DNA of 28,193 nt from a virus: the IMG/VR virus record IMGVR_UViG_3300033273_000067, positions 1-28,193 of that record, one strand, 5' to 3'. This document shows, piece after piece, positions 15,802 to 22,986 of this stretch (the first letter of the stretch is position 1; every line of letters starts with the position of its first letter). The notes below the pieces were generated by a model. It was not told where the DNA came from, ran no database searches, and saw only the letters and a list, made by a program, of their open reading frames with translations. A program made the translations under genes and the position numbers.

Positions 15802-16387
15802 TCTGTTCCCCACTTCTATCTACAAGGCAGAGATGCCTGAGTATACTAACTGGATAGAAAAGAGGTGGACTGAGCATAGATTCAACACTGATGAAGGTTT
15901 GACTGGTGAGATGGAGGGTCAGGTGCTAGTTCACCACGACTCTTATCTCACTTCTTTTTTTGTTGAGCTCAATGAGCATGTCAAAGAATACGTCAAGACC
16001 TTCTTGGTTGACTATGACATCCACTTCATGAAAACTTGGTACTCTGTGACTGATGAAAAGAGGTCTGTTCCCCACCATAATCACGATCCTGCTCATGTTT
16101 CATGGATCTACTATGTTTCTGGGGAAGACCCTCTTTGCTTTGCCAAAGAAAACTTTAACGAGTGGTTCCCTGAGGCGTTCGCGGGTTCTGAAAAGAACTT
16201 TAATAATGGGACCGTCTACCAAATGAACATCAAGCCAGGTGACCTCTTGATATTCCCATCTAAATTGTTCCATCACACCTACAACACCATGCCTAGAGTT
16301 AGTCTAGCTGGTGACATACTTCTTACAAACAAGAACCTAAATACTGAAGGAGGATTACTACATCCGAAGTATTGGAAGCAGTTCTAA
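15791..16387 (+). CDS. 2OG-Fe(II) oxygenase-like protein (LFPTS family)
   Basis: ATG 15791 gives 198 residues opening MIVNLFPTSIYKAEMPEYTN, matching the LFPT signature; the longer frame from 15731 adds residues encoded inside mazG. H96 and H98 in VPHHNHDPAHVSWIYYVSG are the likely metal pair, H161 or H162 in GDLLIFPSKLFHHTYN is the distal ligand, and R169 may bind 2-oxoglutarate. It overlaps mazG by 11 bases, so it likely shares the early mazG promoter. The substrate is unknown. It ends directly against the next start with no gap. Confidence 0.78.
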   Translation: MIVNLFPTSIYKAEMPEYTNWIEKRWTEHRFNTDEGLTGEMEGQVLVHHDSYLTSFFVELNEHVKEYVKTFLVDYDIHFMKTWYSVTDEKRSVPHHNHDPAHVSWIYYVSGEDPLCFAKENFNEWFPEAFAGSEKNFNNGTVYQMNIKPGDLLIFPSKLFHHTYNTMPRVSLAGDILLTNKNLNTEGGLLHPKYWKQF

Positions 16388-17572
16388 ATGGCAGGTCAAG
16401 GACTCACTTGGGGACAGTTTAACCGAAGTGGTAGATACGAAAACAACCTGAGGGAGATCCACAAGAAGTCTGTTGCTGGATCTCCTCTGCTTTTGACTGA
16501 ATCCGTTCCTGGCTTACAGGGCAATGGAGTCCATTTCACCTTTGATGAGATGGTCTTCAATGTAGGGGTGGAGTTTTCTTTCACTCCCTCTGATTATACT
16601 GAGGATGAGTTCGTACAGAAGGTAACTGCTAGGGTACCTGACAGTATGAAGAAGGTTTCTATAACCTTTGTCAAAGGGCAGAGAAAAATACCCAGTGGTA
16701 AAGTATTAAAAGGACCAGAGTTTGGTGGTAAACCCCCAGCTGGGGCAACGTTGACCGCAAGGTGGGGATACCTTGCCACGTTGACTGAGATTCTGGATCC
16801 GAGTTACAAGCTTGATACTCCTAGTTCTCAGGAGATGGGTGAGTTGATGTTCATCAATGACATGAACACTGCTATTGCTGAAGCCATCGATAAAGAACTA
16901 GCAGATCCCAAGTCCACAATGGATAAGGACTGCCCTGGCATTACAGTTAAGGTTGGTAGTCATGAGTTTGAACATGTTGTTGGTGTAAATAAGGTTGCTG
17001 GTACACCTAAAGCTGACCTAGCACTGGTAGCATGTGTCAATAAGAAACTGAAGAACGTTGGATTCCTGTCGCATAAGATGGGAAGCAAGGCGAAGGACTT
17101 TGGTCAGTGGTCTGGTCTTACTCTTAAGGCAGGTAGAGTCATCTCTGACCACCCTGAGGTTGTTAGATTCATTGCTGATGTCAAGGCGTGGACTGAGGCT
17201 AATCCTGAGTGGGCAAAACCATCTGGTGTTGCTGTCCGTAGGGAGATTCAGGATAGAGATTTGATGATGTATGCGGTGTATGGACCTGACTTCGGTAAGA
17301 AGTTTGGAACTGAAAATGTCCACGCTGTACTACAAGGCAATCCTAAGTTAAATAAGCAAGGGAAGGTTTATGTTATGACGGCTTCGCACGTCAATGACAA
17401 TGGTGATGACCTCACTGGTGATTTTGTCCCTGCCCTGGTAGCAATGAAGAAGGGTGCCTGGGAGAAAATTCTAGATCCTAACGCTAAGGGTGTGAGATCT
17501 GACTTTGGTATCCGTGGTATGAGAATATCCATCTACACCTACGGGGGTAGAAAGATCACAGATGAAATCTGA
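16388..17572 (+). CDS. Unknown protein, possible PD-(D/E)xK nuclease fold
   Basis: The 394-residue product belongs to no family I can name with certainty. Near residues 201-243 it has NKVAGTPKADLALV (D210), then GFLSHKMG (K230), then FGQWSG (Q240). This order of a KAD strand, an (S/H)xK strand and a following Q..SG resembles PD-(D/E)xK nuclease-like phage proteins, so a nuclease fold is possible. RWGYLATLTE (about 125-134) and the C-terminal SDFGIRGMRISIYTYGGRK are other well-formed segments. It starts immediately after an oxygenase and overlaps the next gene by TGATG, making a three-gene unit with two nucleotidyltransferases. There is no signal peptide or membrane segment. Confidence 0.7.
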   Translation: MAGQGLTWGQFNRSGRYENNLREIHKKSVAGSPLLLTESVPGLQGNGVHFTFDEMVFNVGVEFSFTPSDYTEDEFVQKVTARVPDSMKKVSITFVKGQRKIPSGKVLKGPEFGGKPPAGATLTARWGYLATLTEILDPSYKLDTPSSQEMGELMFINDMNTAIAEAIDKELADPKSTMDKDCPGITVKVGSHEFEHVVGVNKVAGTPKADLALVACVNKKLKNVGFLSHKMGSKAKDFGQWSGLTLKAGRVISDHPEVVRFIADVKAWTEANPEWAKPSGVAVRREIQDRDLMMYAVYGPDFGKKFGTENVHAVLQGNPKLNKQGKVYVMTASHVNDNGDDLTGDFVPALVAMKKGAWEKILDPNAKGVRSDFGIRGMRISIYTYGGRKITDEI

Positions 17573-18765
17573 TGGCAAATGTAACTCAACTAAAACACCT
17601 AGAGCATATTGAGGATGAGATGCTGAACCATGGCGTCGAAGGATGTCATGCGGCAGTGTCTGCTATGAGAGAACTTCTCCGTATGCTTGGTAAGAAGCCA
17701 TCTACAGGGTTTCTACAGACCAAATGGGACGGTGCTCCCTCTGTTGTTTGCGGCACAGATCCTGAGTCAGGAAATTTTTTCGTAGGTACCAAGTCTGTTT
17801 TTAATAAGACCGAGCCTAAACTGTGTTTTACTGAGGAATATATCGATACTATGTACTCTGGTGATCTCGCAGAGAAACTGAAGTTCTCTCTCAAGTATTT
17901 CTCTCAGTTAGGTATCGATGGTGTGGTTCAGGGTGACCTACTTTTCACCTCAGATAAGAAGAAAGAGAAGGTAGACGGAGAAGATCTCATCACCTTCCGT
18001 CCTAACACTATCACCTATGGGATTCCAGTCGATCATCCTATTGGTAAGGTAGTAGATAGAGCAAAGATTGGGGTAGTTTTCCACACCCATTACGTTGGCG
18101 ATGACCTACCTAGCATGGCTGCTCAGCCAGGTGCCAAGGTCAAGGGATCTGTTGACGTTGCGGTCATTGAAAACGACACACCTTACCATGATATTGCGGT
18201 AGACAGAAACACTCTTACGAAGTTTAAGAACAATGTTGATGTCATTGAGAGAATGTGCCAGATTTGTGGTCCTTTTCTTGACAATCTGGTTAGTAATATC
18301 GGTACCACTGGTGACGCTAAGTTCCACGTCGCTAGCTTCCTCAAGCAATTCTTTAACAACGAAATTAAAAACGCTAGAAACGTGGGTGATCCTACCAGAA
18401 CTCTCAAGGCTCTTGGTGAGTTCTACCACAGTAAGATGATGAAGGAGATTGACAAGGTTAAGTCCGACAAAGGTAAGACTAAGAAGAGAGAACTTCTCTA
18501 CACAGGTCTTCAATACCTAGAGGACAACGCCAAGGAATTCCGTGCGATGCTAGCCCTATATAAAAAACTACAGGAGAACAAGCAACTGGTTATCGATCAG
18601 CTTGATCACCTGGAAACTTTTAGAACTCTGGTCCAGACGGACAAAGGATATAAGCCTACGAACCCTGAAGGGTATGTGTTACATCACAATGGCGACATGA
18701 TTAAGTTGGTAAACAGAATTGAGTTCTCTTACATCAACTTTACCCTGTTGAAAGAATGGAAATAG
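17572..18765 (+). CDS. Predicted covalent nucleotidyltransferase (KxDG, DNA/RNA ligase-like)
   Basis: The 397-residue protein has the ordered motifs of the ligase/capping-enzyme superfamily. Motif I is KWDG (51-54, K51 as the possible nucleotidyl-lysine), motif III GVVQGDLLF (about 117-125), motif IIIa KIGVVFHTHY (165-174), and motif IV EGYVLHH (from 366) with K378 in IKLV as motif V. About 190 residues, mostly helical, separate IIIa from IV, far more than in ordinary ligases, so this is a divergent family with an insert. Members join nucleic-acid ends or transfer a nucleotide. It overlaps both neighbours, one of which is another nucleotidyltransferase class. Public annotations may well list it as a domain of unknown function. 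Confidence 0.75.
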   Translation: MANVTQLKHLEHIEDEMLNHGVEGCHAAVSAMRELLRMLGKKPSTGFLQTKWDGAPSVVCGTDPESGNFFVGTKSVFNKTEPKLCFTEEYIDTMYSGDLAEKLKFSLKYFSQLGIDGVVQGDLLFTSDKKKEKVDGEDLITFRPNTITYGIPVDHPIGKVVDRAKIGVVFHTHYVGDDLPSMAAQPGAKVKGSVDVAVIENDTPYHDIAVDRNTLTKFKNNVDVIERMCQICGPFLDNLVSNIGTTGDAKFHVASFLKQFFNNEIKNARNVGDPTRTLKALGEFYHSKMMKEIDKVKSDKGKTKKRELLYTGLQYLEDNAKEFRAMLALYKKLQENKQLVIDQLDHLETFRTLVQTDKGYKPTNPEGYVLHHNGDMIKLVNRIEFSYINFTLLKEWK

Positions 18766-19307
18766 TAGATTATAAATGCGTGTACTTTACGTTTGGCAGG
18801 TTCCAACCTCCAACGATAGGACACGAGGAAAACTTTAAGGCAGTCAAGGGTAAAGCAGGTTCCTGTGACTGGTATATTTACTTGTCTCAGACGGTTGATA
18901 AGAAAGGTAGCAACCCCTTGTCACCTGACAGGAAACTATTCTATGCTAAGAAGATGTTCCCGCAACTGAGGAACAACATTCGTAGTGGTCCTAAGGATCC
19001 AGTGGCTATCCTAAAAGAGTTACAAGCAGAAGGTTATGATGATGCCGTCCTAGTCGTCGGCTCTGACAGAGTACCCGCAATGCAGTGGATTAAAAAGTAC
19101 AATGGCAAGGACTTTTATTTTAGAAAACTCGAAGTTATCTCTTCAGGCGAACGCGATGCTGACGGTGACACTTTTGCTATATCTGGCACGAAGATGCGAC
19201 GCGCAGCAGTAGCAGGAGACTTCGCAACTTTCCGTCAAGGAATACCTAAAGCCCTTAGTGATAAGGATGCTCGTGCTCTGATGGAAGAGATACGAAAAAA
19301 CATGTGA
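18756..19307 (+). CDS. Nucleotidyltransferase of the cytidylyltransferase/NMNAT-like class
   Basis: The 183-residue protein has GRFQPPTIGH at 14-23, the (H/T)xGH nucleotide-binding signature of NMN adenylyl-, cytidylyl- and pantetheine-phosphate adenylyltransferases. ISGTKMR at about 142-148 is the second signature (ISxTxxR). AVLVVGSDRV at about 97-106 is the central strand. It should transfer AMP or CMP from a triphosphate to a phosphorylated acceptor; the acceptor, NMN or something else, cannot be told. No Nudix or nicotinamide-handling partner is in the window. It overlaps the KxDG nucleotidyltransferase by 10 bases and is the last gene before a late promoter. Confidence 0.85.
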   Translation: MEIVDYKCVYFTFGRFQPPTIGHEENFKAVKGKAGSCDWYIYLSQTVDKKGSNPLSPDRKLFYAKKMFPQLRNNIRSGPKDPVAILKELQAEGYDDAVLVVGSDRVPAMQWIKKYNGKDFYFRKLEVISSGERDADGDTFAISGTKMRRAAVAGDFATFRQGIPKALSDKDARALMEEIRKNM

Positions 19308-19315
19308 CATAAATA
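19308..19315 (+). promoter_or_regulatory. T4-type late promoter box CATAAATA
   Basis: CATAAATA fits the NATAAATA late box and lies just after the previous stop. Transcription would begin near 19321, leaving a short leader of about 17 bases to the ATG at 19338. This separates the likely late virion genes from the early-type cassette upstream. Confidence 0.6.
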
Positions 19316-19337
19316 ACAGTACAGTAACTTTGTATAG

Positions 19338-20426
19338 ATGAAATCTTTCAGCGACTTCAAAAAGACCAGACAAGTTGCGGAGCAAACTGTTATCCGTGAT
19401 AAATACTATCGTGAAGAAATTTATAAAGTAGGTGAGTGGGTACTCACTGAATCAGGCAACGTCGGTAAGATTGTTCGCCGTGGTCCTAACTATGTTATTT
19501 GTGTCACCGCTGAAGATACTTCGTTCCGCACCTGGGTGAAGGACATCAAAGAAGTATTTGAAATTGGAACTGACGCTTACCGCGAATATGTAATGTCACT
19601 TACTCCTGGTCAGAAAGTTCAAAAGCCTGCTGGGAGTGTCAAAGTCAAACAAGTAATTCCTACAGACCCCAAAAAAGATAAAATGGACAATCACGAGAGT
19701 CTGGTACACGCAGCTGCTGCTCACCTTAGTTCCAAATCGGAATCGTGGAGATATGATAAGTCTCCTATCGTTGGTAACAAGAACGTCAAGGGTCTTGGTG
19801 CCGCAGGTGTAGGTGGTGGCGATGCTCCTGGTATGAAACTTGCCGAACCCAAGGGTACAGAAGGTAAGCCAGCAGTGAAGAAACCACAACATGCTTGTGC
19901 TACCAAGGTTGAGCACAGTAAGTGGGGCAAGGGTAACTGTATTAAAGAGATGCATACTCTGGATGAGCAGGGTAATATCTCCCACTACGATGTCATGTTC
20001 GAGCATGGTCTTGAGCAGAATGTACCTGTTCAGGTTCTGAACGTTCTGGTCAGCGAAATGCATGAGCACGCTATCAATCATGCTAAGAACCAAGAGGTTC
20101 TGGATGAGAAGAAAAAGAAACTTGATCCCGTTGGTAAAGAAGACGGTGATGTAGACAATGATGGTGACAAGGATGCTTCCGACTCCTATCTGATGAACCG
20201 CCGCCGTGCTGTTGCTAAGGCAATGGGCAAGAAGACTAAGAAGGAAGAAGTGGAAGTTCAGGAAGGTAGCATGGCTACCGCCCGTAAGAACGTCGGTGCT
20301 GACTCCTGCTGGGATGGTTACGAAGCCAAGGGTACTAAGAAGAAGGGCGGTAAGACCGTTCCTAACTGTGTGAAGAAAGAGAGCACCTTCTCTGACTGGC
20401 GCAAGGAGATCTCCGAAAAAAAGTAA
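19338..20426 (+). CDS. Putative virion or prohead-associated protein, Lys-rich
   Basis: The 362-residue product starts MKSFSDFKKTRQVAEQ. An SH3/KOW-like beta segment follows (YKVGEWVLTESGNVGKIV and on, about 29-75), then a flexible Gly/Pro/Lys stretch. A second structured part (about 190-250) is VEHSKWGKGNCIKEMHTL and onward. A calcium-loop-like DGDVDNDGDKDASDSY (about 270-285) and a Lys-rich end complete it. Such low-complexity Lys-rich sequences with DxDxDG-type loops are common in cyanophage structural proteins. The late promoter at 19308 supports a virion role. The exact role, such as head core or internal protein, is unknown. Confidence 0.65.
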   Translation: MKSFSDFKKTRQVAEQTVIRDKYYREEIYKVGEWVLTESGNVGKIVRRGPNYVICVTAEDTSFRTWVKDIKEVFEIGTDAYREYVMSLTPGQKVQKPAGSVKVKQVIPTDPKKDKMDNHESLVHAAAAHLSSKSESWRYDKSPIVGNKNVKGLGAAGVGGGDAPGMKLAEPKGTEGKPAVKKPQHACATKVEHSKWGKGNCIKEMHTLDEQGNISHYDVMFEHGLEQNVPVQVLNVLVSEMHEHAINHAKNQEVLDEKKKKLDPVGKEDGDVDNDGDKDASDSYLMNRRRAVAKAMGKKTKKEEVEVQEGSMATARKNVGADSCWDGYEAKGTKKKGGKTVPNCVKKESTFSDWRKEISEKK

Positions 20427-20446
20427 CCTCGGCGGTCGTTGATATT

Positions 20447-21040
20447 ATGCCCGAGATCGATGATCCATCGGGCAACCCCGAGCAAGCGTCCGCCAAGAAG
20501 ATGCCCAAGGTTCCTCAACAGACTGAGGCAAAATGCAACAAGTCTGGTGAAGGTGAAGAGTGTCCTCTTCATGGCAAGCACGCTTGTCCTGAATTAAAAG
20601 AGGAAACACTTGATGAAAAGAGAGGACTGTACGCCAATATCCATGCTAAGAGAAAGCGTGGAGAGCGCCCTGCTAGACCAGGAGAAGAGGATTATCCAGC
20701 AAAAGACGCCTTCAAAAAGTCAGCCCGAACCGCCAAGAAAGAATCCATCGAACTAGATGAGGTTGCTCCTCCTGGCGCTAAGTCTGAGCGTATGGTAAAG
20801 CATATCAAGAAGTCTTACTCTAAGGATGGCAAACTCACTGCTAAGGAGAAAGCCATTGCGTATGCTACTGCTTGGAAGCATCATAATAAGATGAAGAAAG
20901 AGCATTGCGACATGGAGTTTGATGTCGTAGCACATCAGTGTGGTCACTGTAACGCCACTGGGTATCACCCAACTGGTGAGAAGTGTGATCAGTGTGATGG
21001 TAAAGGTACACTTCAAACAGCAAATGATGGAGTGAAATGA
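20447..21040 (+). CDS. Putative virion-associated protein with DnaJ-like zinc motif
   Basis: The 197-residue product is basic and probably largely disordered. It contains DEKRGLYANIHAKRKRGERP (about 56-75) and KHIKKSYSKDGKLTAKEKA (about 119-137), segments of a kind seen in cyanophage structural proteins. The C-terminal part has CGHCNATGYHP followed by CDQCDGKGT, two CxxCxxxG units as in the DnaJ zinc-binding region, so it may bind one zinc ion. A further CNKSGEGEECPLHGKHACP near 30-48 is another Cys/His cluster. It follows the previous gene by 20 bases and is likely on the same late transcript. Confidence 0.6.
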   Translation: MPEIDDPSGNPEQASAKKMPKVPQQTEAKCNKSGEGEECPLHGKHACPELKEETLDEKRGLYANIHAKRKRGERPARPGEEDYPAKDAFKKSARTAKKESIELDEVAPPGAKSERMVKHIKKSYSKDGKLTAKEKAIAYATAWKHHNKMKKEHCDMEFDVVAHQCGHCNATGYHPTGEKCDQCDGKGTLQTANDGVK

Positions 21041-21079
21041 TGCTAGAATCAATAAATCATTAAGAGCCTGGAACTGATA

Positions 21080-21775
21080 ATGCGAAAGATTTGGTTTGAG
21101 GATGAGTTAGATTTCTTGTCCTCGTTTCGTAATTTGAAACAACATTATGAACTGATAATCCCTGAAGTCTTGGCTTTTGTTGAGGCAAACAAGTTCCTCT
21201 TTGAGGAATGGGTTCTCGACAAGTGGGTAGATGATCGCAACCTAGGTAGAGTACAACTCTGGGATGGTTCCTGGAGAGTCATTCCTTTCCCCATCAATGC
21301 GGTGGGTGCTACTGCTAGCATGGAAGACTTTGAACTTAGTGAGATGGTTACATTCACTAAGTTGTTCAATACCACCACAGAAAGATGTCGTGAAGTTCTC
21401 CCTATGATTACGGAGTCCTTCCTCAAGACATGTCCAAAGACATACGAATTTCTGAAAGAGGATATAGATAATCAAGTGTTGAAGAGTGCGACGCTAAGCC
21501 GCATGTCACCTGGCACAAAGATCAATCCTCACAATGGAGACATCGATTCACTTAGGTTACATTTCCCTGTTGTTACAGATCCTGGCGCATGGATCAAGGT
21601 ACGTGCGAGACAGCGGACGTGGGAAGTTGGTGACCTTTTCGCATTCCATGACAATGATAAACATTGGGCGCAGCACAACGGCACCCATGATCGCCTCATT
21701 GTTATTTTTGATTATAGTCTCGAACAACTTCAAAGAAAATATAAATACGAGCTTGTGAAGGACTATATAGAATAG
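21080..21775 (+). CDS. Aspartyl/asparaginyl beta-hydroxylase-like oxygenase
   Basis: The 231-residue protein fits the aspartyl/asparaginyl beta-hydroxylase branch of 2OG-Fe(II) oxygenases. LSRMSPGTKINPHNGDIDSL gives H151, followed by LRLHFPV (158-164). The end WEVGDLFAFHDNDKHWAQHN has H195, and R205 in DRLIVIFDY binds the cosubstrate. Eukaryotic relatives hydroxylate Asp or Asn in EGF-like domains; phage members have unknown targets. The N-terminal 90 residues are not recognised. An imperfect late box AATAAATC (21051-21058) precedes it. It sits among probable virion genes, unlike most of the other oxygenases here. Confidence 0.82.
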   Translation: MRKIWFEDELDFLSSFRNLKQHYELIIPEVLAFVEANKFLFEEWVLDKWVDDRNLGRVQLWDGSWRVIPFPINAVGATASMEDFELSEMVTFTKLFNTTTERCREVLPMITESFLKTCPKTYEFLKEDIDNQVLKSATLSRMSPGTKINPHNGDIDSLRLHFPVVTDPGAWIKVRARQRTWEVGDLFAFHDNDKHWAQHNGTHDRLIVIFDYSLEQLQRKYKYELVKDYIE

Positions 21776-21793
21776 TCTTTCTGGAGTCCTATT

Positions 21794-21967
21794 ATGTGGG
21801 CTGTACTTTTCCCATTCGCTAAAACTGTTGTCATGAAGGCAGTTGAGAGCGAGAGCGCTAAGCGTCTCGTCGTAGAAGTTTTGAAGCGTATCGTTGCTCG
21901 CACTGACAATGATCTGGATGACCTTGCTGTGGAGCACCTGGAACGCGCTCTGTTCCCTGAAGGGTAA
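21794..21967 (+). CDS. Small protein of unknown function (57 residues)
   Basis: ATG 21794 gives a 57-residue product MWAVLFPFAKTVVMKAVESE and onward, ending in LFPEG. CTGGAG at 21781-21786 can act as ribosome-binding site. The N-terminal 15 residues are hydrophobic (WAVLFPFAKTVV), the rest is an amphipathic, charged helix (AKRLVVEVLKRIVAR, DDLAVEHLERAL). It might sit at a membrane surface, but it lacks a full membrane span. No family recognised. The frame fills the otherwise empty space before a terminator-like hairpin, and its codon use looks coding. Confidence 0.6.
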   Translation: MWAVLFPFAKTVVMKAVESESAKRLVVEVLKRIVARTDNDLDDLAVEHLERALFPEG

Positions 21968-21972
21968 TTCTG

Positions 21973-21989
21973 GGGGGCTATAAGCCCCC
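21973..21989 (+). terminator. Terminator-like hairpin
   Basis: A 7-bp GC-rich stem GGGGGCT/AGCCCCC (21973-21979 and 21983-21989) with a 3-base loop follows a gene end by five bases. The downstream run TAATTTAT is T-rich but not a clean T tract, so termination may be partial. Confidence 0.6.
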
Positions 21990-21994
21990 TAATT

Positions 21995-22002
21995 TATAAA
22001 TA
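21995..22002 (+). promoter_or_regulatory. T4-type late promoter TATAAATA
   Basis: TATAAATA is an exact match to the T4 late promoter consensus. It begins six bases after the hairpin at 21973-21989, so terminator and promoter are back to back. Transcription would start near 22008, 22 bases before the Ig-like gene at 22030. Confidence 0.75.
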
Positions 22003-22029
22003 ATAAAGAACACTGTCTGAGTTAAACAC

Positions 22030-22611
22030 ATGTCACTTTGGAGTAATACAGACGCCGCTGGATCAGTTCCCAAGTATTTCGTCTCGGGTGACGATGGCAG
22101 TGGCGCTCAAATGATCTTTGTTTCCCAAGAGGAAGCACAGCTGGCTGAGAACCGCGAGCGTGGTCTCGACTCTCCTGGTTGGTATAGATACTACACATTT
22201 ACTGATCAGCACGGCAACACCCGCCACAAGGCTCAACTTGAAGTTGCCATGATGATCCCACAAGCAACTGCTGGTGACCAGGCAGATGATGCCATCGCAG
22301 CAGATGTTTCTAACGTCATCACCATCAGCGTACAACCTGCTGACGCTTCTGTCACTGCTCCTGCTACTGCCACCTTTAGTGTTACCGCTTCGGTCACCAC
22401 AGGTACTGGTACCATTGCTTACCAATGGCAGCTCAAGACAGTTGGCGGTCGTTGGAGCAACATTGCTGGTGCTACCTCGAATGCTTACACCACTCCCGCA
22501 ACTACTGCTGGAACTCTGGATGAGAACGGTTACATGTACCGTGTTAAACTCACCACTGACACTGGTGCCCGTGAGGTAATCTCTGACGCTGCTACCCTTA
22601 CTGTTGCCTAA
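22030..22611 (+). CDS. Ig-like domain virion protein
   Basis: The 193-residue product has an N-terminal part MSLWSNTDAAGSVPKYFVSG and onward (about 1-75) and a Thr/Ala-rich C-terminal Ig-like domain (about 95-193). The domain includes ISVQPADASVTAPATATFSV, the core tryptophan and tyrosine in YQWQLK and YMYRVKLTTD, and the final strand ATLTVA. Such domains decorate heads, tails or necks of tailed phages and may bind host surface sugars. The perfect late promoter just upstream supports a structural role. It has no signal peptide. It could be a Hoc-like decoration or a head/tail accessory protein; sequence does not decide. Confidence 0.78.
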   Translation: MSLWSNTDAAGSVPKYFVSGDDGSGAQMIFVSQEEAQLAENRERGLDSPGWYRYYTFTDQHGNTRHKAQLEVAMMIPQATAGDQADDAIAADVSNVITISVQPADASVTAPATATFSVTASVTTGTGTIAYQWQLKTVGGRWSNIAGATSNAYTTPATTAGTLDENGYMYRVKLTTDTGAREVISDAATLTVA

Positions 22612-22614
22612 TGA

Positions 22615-22986
22615 ATGAGATTCTCTGAATTGAATGAAGAGAATTATATTCTCTTCGCTATCCAACATTATGATAACCCTTCGGCAGTAACTAAGGATGA
22701 TTTCTTAGAGGACTTGAGGCGTTTTAAGTATATAAAACGCCTCATCAATAAGTATCTCAAGAATGGTGATGTCAAACTACACCTATTGCTGAACCATATT
22801 ATCATCGTATATAATGTCTTTGGTGAAGCCGCTGCTCCACTCCTCTTTTATAAGATGGACAGAGAGTATTGGTCTATTATCAAGTCTATTATGATCTTCT
22901 TAGATAGGTATCCTGAAAAGGAAACTGATACTCTTAAGAAGATTCCTATTCACGAAAAGATTATAGAGGAGTTGAAACGGATATGA
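22615..22986 (+). CDS. Conserved all-helical phage protein of unknown function
   Basis: The 123-residue product resembles a protein conserved in T4-like marine phages. Its core is FLEDLRRFKYIKRLINKYL followed by LHLLLNHIIIVYNVFG, AAPLLFYKM and WSIIKSIMIFLDRYP. It is hydrophobic and helical, but the stretches contain charges, so it is more likely an assembly-related globular protein than a membrane one. It starts three bases after the Ig-like gene's stop, with no clear ribosome-binding site, and ends in an ATGA overlap. Positions 22715-22744 within it form a 12-bp perfect hairpin. Confidence 0.7.
   Translation: MRFSELNEENYILFAIQHYDNPSAVTKDDFLEDLRRFKYIKRLINKYLKNGDVKLHLLLNHIIIVYNVFGEAAAPLLFYKMDREYWSIIKSIMIFLDRYPEKETDTLKKIPIHEKIIEELKRI
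22715..22744 (+). repeat. 12-bp perfect inverted repeat within a coding sequence
   Basis: TGAGGCGTTTTA (22715-22726) and TAAAACGCCTCA (22733-22744) are exact reverse complements around a 6-base AGTATA loop. It encodes the peptide RRFKYIKRL, itself near-symmetrical. It could be an mRNA hairpin or a protein-binding palindrome. Confidence 0.75.

Noticed and set aside
20427-20446. Programmed frameshift joining the genes at 19338 and 20447
   Set aside because: A stop and a 20-base spacer separate them, with no slippery heptamer near the stop, and each has a sensible start.
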